From positions 300,919-364,918 of the forward strand of contig QANZ01049188.1 of assembly GCA_003254925.1 (NCBI GenBank): a stretch of 64,000 nt of DNA. The letters are read 5' to 3'. The notes beneath the pieces are model-generated. The model ran no database searches. It saw only the letters and a list, made by a program, of their open reading frames with translations, and was not told the DNA's origin. Source of the DNA: Chamaecrista fasciculata (Eukaryota > Streptophyta > Magnoliopsida > Fabales > Fabaceae). The stretch's first letter is position 1, and each line of letters opens with the position of its first letter. This document shows positions 59,641 through 64,000 of this stretch, piece by piece. Position numbers and translations under genes: made by a program.

Positions 59641-61137
59641 ATATATATATATTTTTAAAATGGCGAAGTAAAGAAAACAAAATTACATATAGTAAATAGT
59701 AAATACCTTTTTACAGCTCAATATAAACATAGTTTCTAAAGATTCTTTTAATTTATTACTTACACGTAATGTTATTCATTTAATTAGAAAAATCTTAATT
59801 ACAACACTAACAAACATATGATGATCTCCTAGTGTGTGTCGTGTTACAAAATAACCCAAAGAGAATCTAAGAAAAGAGAAATGGGTTGAGAAACAAGAAT
59901 GTTAATGTATATACCATTCGGCCCAATCGCAATATCAATGAATGAATAGATACAAAACACAGATTATATTCGTCCTTTAATTATTTGAGGGCACACATAT
60001 ATACATACAAATGAATGGGATATGAGTTGTGACTTGTGATTATGAATGAGCAATTCGGCTGCCAAGTAGGAAGAGGACGACGAAAGAGATGAATTATGAA
60101 GTTGACCATACCAAATGTGAAGCTTGAAGCCATTTAATTACACTTAATATATCATGATTTAGTCTATGTATTACCACAACAGACAACACATTGTGATTTG
60201 TGAATAATGAATACAGAACAACTTATAACTATATATATAGTACTAGCTGGTTATGAGTTGTATATGTGAGTTTGACCATCACATTCCGCCACGGAAAATA
60301 ATCTTCTCTATTGTGGCGAAATCGCAAAATTGTCAGCTTTTATAGTGGGTCAAAATGTCAAATAATATTGTGAATATCGTGATCGATGCATGGCATTGTG
60401 TAGATCAAATATTACAAACACAAATCCTCATCACAACACTACTGAGTTTTATGTCAATTCCCATTTCCAACGACATGTTTTTGTTGGTTTTTATTTGTAT
60501 GATAATGAATTGAGTTAGTTAATTAATTATTTCTTAAAAAGTGGAGAGGTCAATCCCGTTGAAGTAAACGGCAATTGAAGCAGACAGACAAAAATATAAG
60601 GTTTTGAGGTTGCTAGCAATGTATGTAATATTCATGCATGCTTTGTTACGTTGTTGCTAATGTTAATTAACTGTTAAAGCCTTGGCAATGGTATTATCGC
60701 GAAATATATGGAGACACGACGGGTGACAAGACAACAACACTCAACCTCACAAATATATATATGCACATCATTATTATTTTTGTGGTTCATATATATTCCA
60801 CAGCAATTATTAGAATGCATGAATGGTCCAGTTGAAAAGAAAACTATATATAAAGGCTATAATCGATAAAAAAAAAAAAGAGAACATGAGAGAAATTTAA
60901 GTAGAGTTTAAATCATTTTATATTTGATATGATGATTGAAAATGTTTTATGACAAAAGTATATACAGTCTTACTTTTTTTTTTCCCAATTACAAAGATAT
61001 GGGGAGAGGGTCAAAGTCAAAGCAAAGTTGTCGTGTGATGTTTGTCGGACATTTTGCTCTATCAGCATCTATTATTCTCTGATGCATTGCCGTTCGAAAG
61101 TCAAAATCTAAGACGGCTCTCTATTCTAAATTTTAAG
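59641..61137. other. Intergenic DNA, nothing recognised
   Basis: AT-rich, with several short (TA)n tracts. No coding frame or RNA gene was supported. Confidence 0.5.
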
Positions 61138-61262
61138 GGTAAATTACAAAATAGGGTCCTGTGGTTTGGCCCCGTTTCAGATAGGGTACATGTGGTTTGA
61201 AAAGTTTCAAATTGGGGCCTGAGGTTTACGCCGTTTGCAAAATGGGGTCTAGGTGGTTTTGN
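61138..61262. repeat. Single arm of a fold-back element ending at an assembly gap
   Basis: Begins AGGGTAAATTACAAAATAGGG and contains 'cctgtggtttggcccc' and related units, one arm of the family seen at 2335. It stops at the N at 61262. The partner arm is absent. Confidence 0.65.
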
Positions 61263-61834
61263 TATAATTTATAAAAATCCCCACGAATAACAGCCTCAAA
61301 TATTATACCGAAATAATAAATATATTAATCAATCGTAATTTATCCATCAAAGTGTATTTTTTGTCTCATAATTTTTATTTAGGTCTTAATTCAATTTTAT
61401 ATTTTTTTTTCGTTGTATTTTTAGTCTTATATCTTTTGCTCAAATTGCATATTTAGTCCCGTATCTCGTTTGGTCCCATATTTTATTTGTCAGGTTACAA
61501 AATTAGTCTCATATCTTTGCAAAAAGTTTTACTATCAGTCTCACCTAACTTGAAGATATATGACTAATTATGCACCTAACCCAAAGATGAAATTGATTCT
61601 GCAACCTGATTAAAAGATATGAAATCAATTTTTCAACCTAATCTAAAGATAACACGAGACCAAATCTACAACCTAAGTAAAAGATATGAGACTAAAAGTG
61701 CAACAAAAAATATTATGAGACCAAATTGAGACCTGAGAAAAAATTAAGGGACTAAAAGTAATTTCCGCTTGATATATTTAATCGTTTTATGATTGGACAG
61801 AGAGAGAGAGAAAAGACGTAGAAGAATTTAGTCC
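61263..61834. repeat. Decayed fold-back and upstream region of the last gene
   Basis: About 61330-61760 pairs 'gtctcataatttttatttaggtc' on the left with 'gacctgagaaaaaattaaggg' on the right. A (GA)n tract at 61799-61811 precedes the leader of the next gene. Confidence 0.5.
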
Positions 61835-61966
61835 GTGTATGAAATGAAAGGACAGAGAAGCGAACACGACGCTTCTATATATTTTCTGAGCTCCCTTTCC
61901 TCTTTTCTCTCTACGCTTCAGTTTCTAAACGAGCTTAGCTTCCTTCCACTACACGCTCTGCTTTCA

Positions 61967-63114
61967 ATGGCGGTGGATTCAGCTTCTTTTTCTTCAGCTC
62001 TGCTCACCATGGACGTTCTCGATGATGTCGATAACTACGTTTGGGTTAGTCCCCTTCTCTTCGCTTCTTTCGTTGCTCGCAAAATGTATACATGGAATCC
62101 AAGGCCATTTATGGTTTTGGGAATTTTGATGTATTTATTACTTGTTTTTATGTTACTTATGCTCCGTGAAAAATGAAAATACACTTTCCCCCTTTTACTC
62201 TCGTCTTTTTTATCACTCTTTTTCGGTTTTGAATTGTGATTTTTGGTAGTAACATATACTGGAAGAATCGAATTCTACTGTTAAATGTATCATTCTTCCA
62301 CGACCCTTCTCCTTTTATTATTTCTACTGAAGAAGTGAAACACGAAAATACGGATTTCTTCTTATTACTTCAACTGATCAAGTCTCTGAGTATAATTATT
62401 ATCTAGGTTCTGATTAGGTTGCTTGCTGGTATTTTTGATTACTGGGAATTTAAAATAACCAATTGACTTTCCATCAGGCATAGTTTAATATCTGTTCTGA
62501 ACAGATAGCTGCACACAGGTCTTCCTTTCTTTCAAATCTGCTTCTCTTATTTTTACTCTTTTTAATTGTGTCTGGTTGTGGAAAGGATATACGAAAAAGC
62601 CAAGACCCTTGTTAGGTCTCTTCCCTTTTTTTTTTAATCATTTGACTGATCCTTTGGCTGGTGAGAAATTCGAGGACAAGAAAAGACAATAGAAATGTGA
62701 TTGTATATTTCTGATTTTCTGTGCTGTTTTTCTGCCATGGACTGATGGCTTTCCGTACATGCCGCTTCAATTTTTTATTTTGTGAAGAATCATATTTTTA
62801 TGGCATACGCTTCATAAGTTGGGCTTTAGGTGTATTTTTCTTGCTGTTAATCACAAATTTTGAAAGCACCGTAACAAGTATAGTATCTTTTCATATTTTC
62901 TACTTGCTTATAAAACATTCAACATGGATTTTTGAATTTATATTTCAACAAACCAGCAATCTTTTTGAGATGTCAACAGAGTAATGTAAACACTTGAGTT
63001 TTACCTGGATTGCAGTCATATGGACCAGATGGTTTGGCATGGGACACGTACCATCATGTTTTTGAACTAGTGCAGAATGGAAACATGTCATTTCGAGAGA
63101 ACCGGATGGAAGAG
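61967..63114 (+). CDS. 5' part of a gene, possibly TPR-RING-LON domain protein (LONRF-like)
   Basis: Two exons are visible: 61967-62044 (26 codons, MAVDSASFSSALLTMDVLDD...) and 63016-63114 (33 codons, SYGPDGLAWDTYHHVFEL...), in phase 0 with GT/AG borders. The rest lies beyond the window. The second exon's HVFELVQNGNMSFRENRMEE resembles the start of the TPR region of plant proteins with TPR repeats, a RING finger and a LON substrate-binding domain, from which I infer a possible ubiquitin-related role. None of the diagnostic RING or LON residues is inside the window, so this is tentative. An in-frame ATG at 61844 would add 41 residues; the start at 61967 is preferred because of its acidic, Ser-rich N-terminus. 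Confidence 0.45.
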
Positions 63115-64000
63115 GTGACATATCATTTCAGTATCAATATTATATTTGTTGCTTTGTGAATTGTTCTTTCAAATGCAGCTTATCTACATGCAGTGATCGG
63201 CTATCATTAATGTTTTTCTTCTCCCTCTGTAGTTAATCATAGATGGGTAATGTACATGAGAGTATTGGAGTGTGATCCAGTCATCCAGTTAAGATTTCAG
63301 ATTTTGAATGAATTTGCACATGAAAGTGTTGGTTCATCATATATAGCTTTATGTCATGAAATTTGGAAATATTAACTTGGAAATAGCACCTGTACAGGCT
63401 ATAGCCATGGACAAAGTAGTCAAGGAAAATTTCTATTAATAAGGTTTATAGAGCAAATGTAGGGGGAGAAAAAGAGAGAAGAAGAAGAGTTAGAAGACTT
63501 TGTTCCTTCTTGTAGTTGTTACAGATCCATCAATATAAGGAGATATTTGGTACTCTGGTTTCTTTATTCTTAGTTTCTTACATTCTTTTAAAGATTATGA
63601 GTTTATGACATTTGAAACATATTAATGCAGTAATACCAGGTAATGTTTTATAAAGAAGACAAAGCTTTTTCCTTGGGGATCATTTGATAGTCCCATACTC
63701 TCATTGTTTTGAATAGTTATGAGATGCTTCTAAAAGTGGGGCATGCCTATTCCTTGAATATTAGTGTTTTATCTTATGTCCATGTACCGAAAACAGGCAT
63801 TTATTTCTAGTATCTAAGGTGAAGTCAAAGTTTAAGGTATACTAAATGCCTCCATAGTTGAATTTGATTCTAAATTCTTTCGTTCATGTCATTGCTTAAT
63901 CTTAATTATATTATTCTATCATATCTAGCATAATACCTAGTGAGAAAAGGCTTTGGTTGTTGTTGTTGTAGATCTGTCAGTCATAATCTTGTAGTTTGCA
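63115..64000 (+). other. Intron of the last gene with an RTE LINE tail
   Basis: No further exon was recognised. At about 63935-63973 the sequence CCTAGTGAGAAAAGGC followed by TTG repeats matches the 3' tail of the RTE LINE at 50.0 kb, without any upstream LINE sequence, so it is an extremely 5'-truncated insertion or a SINE using that tail. Confidence 0.5.

Overview
This window is nuclear DNA of a dicot plant. The genes have spliced exons with GT/AG junctions, the proteins are plant-specific or plant-typed (xyloglucan glycosyltransferases, a pseudo-response regulator with a CCT domain, a PLS-class pentatricopeptide protein, a chloroplast-targeted Calvin-cycle enzyme), and the intergenic DNA is AT-rich and crowded with MITEs, fold-back elements and retrotransposon remnants. 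A 325-bp stretch present twice, in two slightly different versions, on either side of a one-N gap suggests a heterozygous (outbreeding, possibly woody) source. The species cannot be fixed from the sequence.

Layout. 1-7.2 kb: repeats only, including a near-perfect 431-bp fold-back and a GA-rich MITE. 7.2-9.4 kb (minus): xyloglucan fucosyltransferase (FUT1 type, GT37), two exons. 9.5-24.5 kb: repeat-dominated block with three nested insertions: a Copia element inside a fold-back MITE, a 2.5-kb solo LTR inside a hAT-type MITE, and a SINE inside fold-back DNA. 24.8-28.7 kb (plus): chloroplast ribulose-phosphate 3-epimerase, nine exons. 29.7-31.1 kb (minus): PPR protein of the PLS-E type. 32.0-36.4 kb (plus): NEN-type DEDDh exonuclease, with the duplicated exon 2. 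39.0-43.5 kb (plus): clock gene TOC1/APRR1, with two exact evening elements upstream. 44.6-46.9 kb (minus): Qb-SNARE of the VTI1 family, five exons. 47-53 kb: repeats, including an RTE-type LINE split by a MULE-type MITE and a 1.07-kb fold-back element that appears to carry gene fragments. 53.7-55.1 kb (plus): xyloglucan xylosyltransferase XXT5, one exon. 57.0-58.4 kb (minus): unnamed plant membrane protein, two exons. 58.6-61.8 kb: repeats. 62.0 kb to the end (plus): first two exons of a gene that runs off the window, perhaps of the TPR-RING-LON type.

The genes are ordinary, independently transcribed plant genes and do not form a pathway cluster. The one functional coincidence is that two Golgi enzymes acting on xyloglucan side chains (the first xylose and the terminal fucose) lie about 45 kb apart. 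I found no previously undescribed multi-gene system. The most informative novelties are in the repeats: insertion junctions that can be read exactly, a Copia element carrying a trihelix (Myb/SANT-like) gene fragment, and a fold-back element whose arms each end at an ATG, one of them leading into a decayed PPR-like sequence. Exon coordinates were worked out by eye from reading frame, splice dinucleotides and family conservation.
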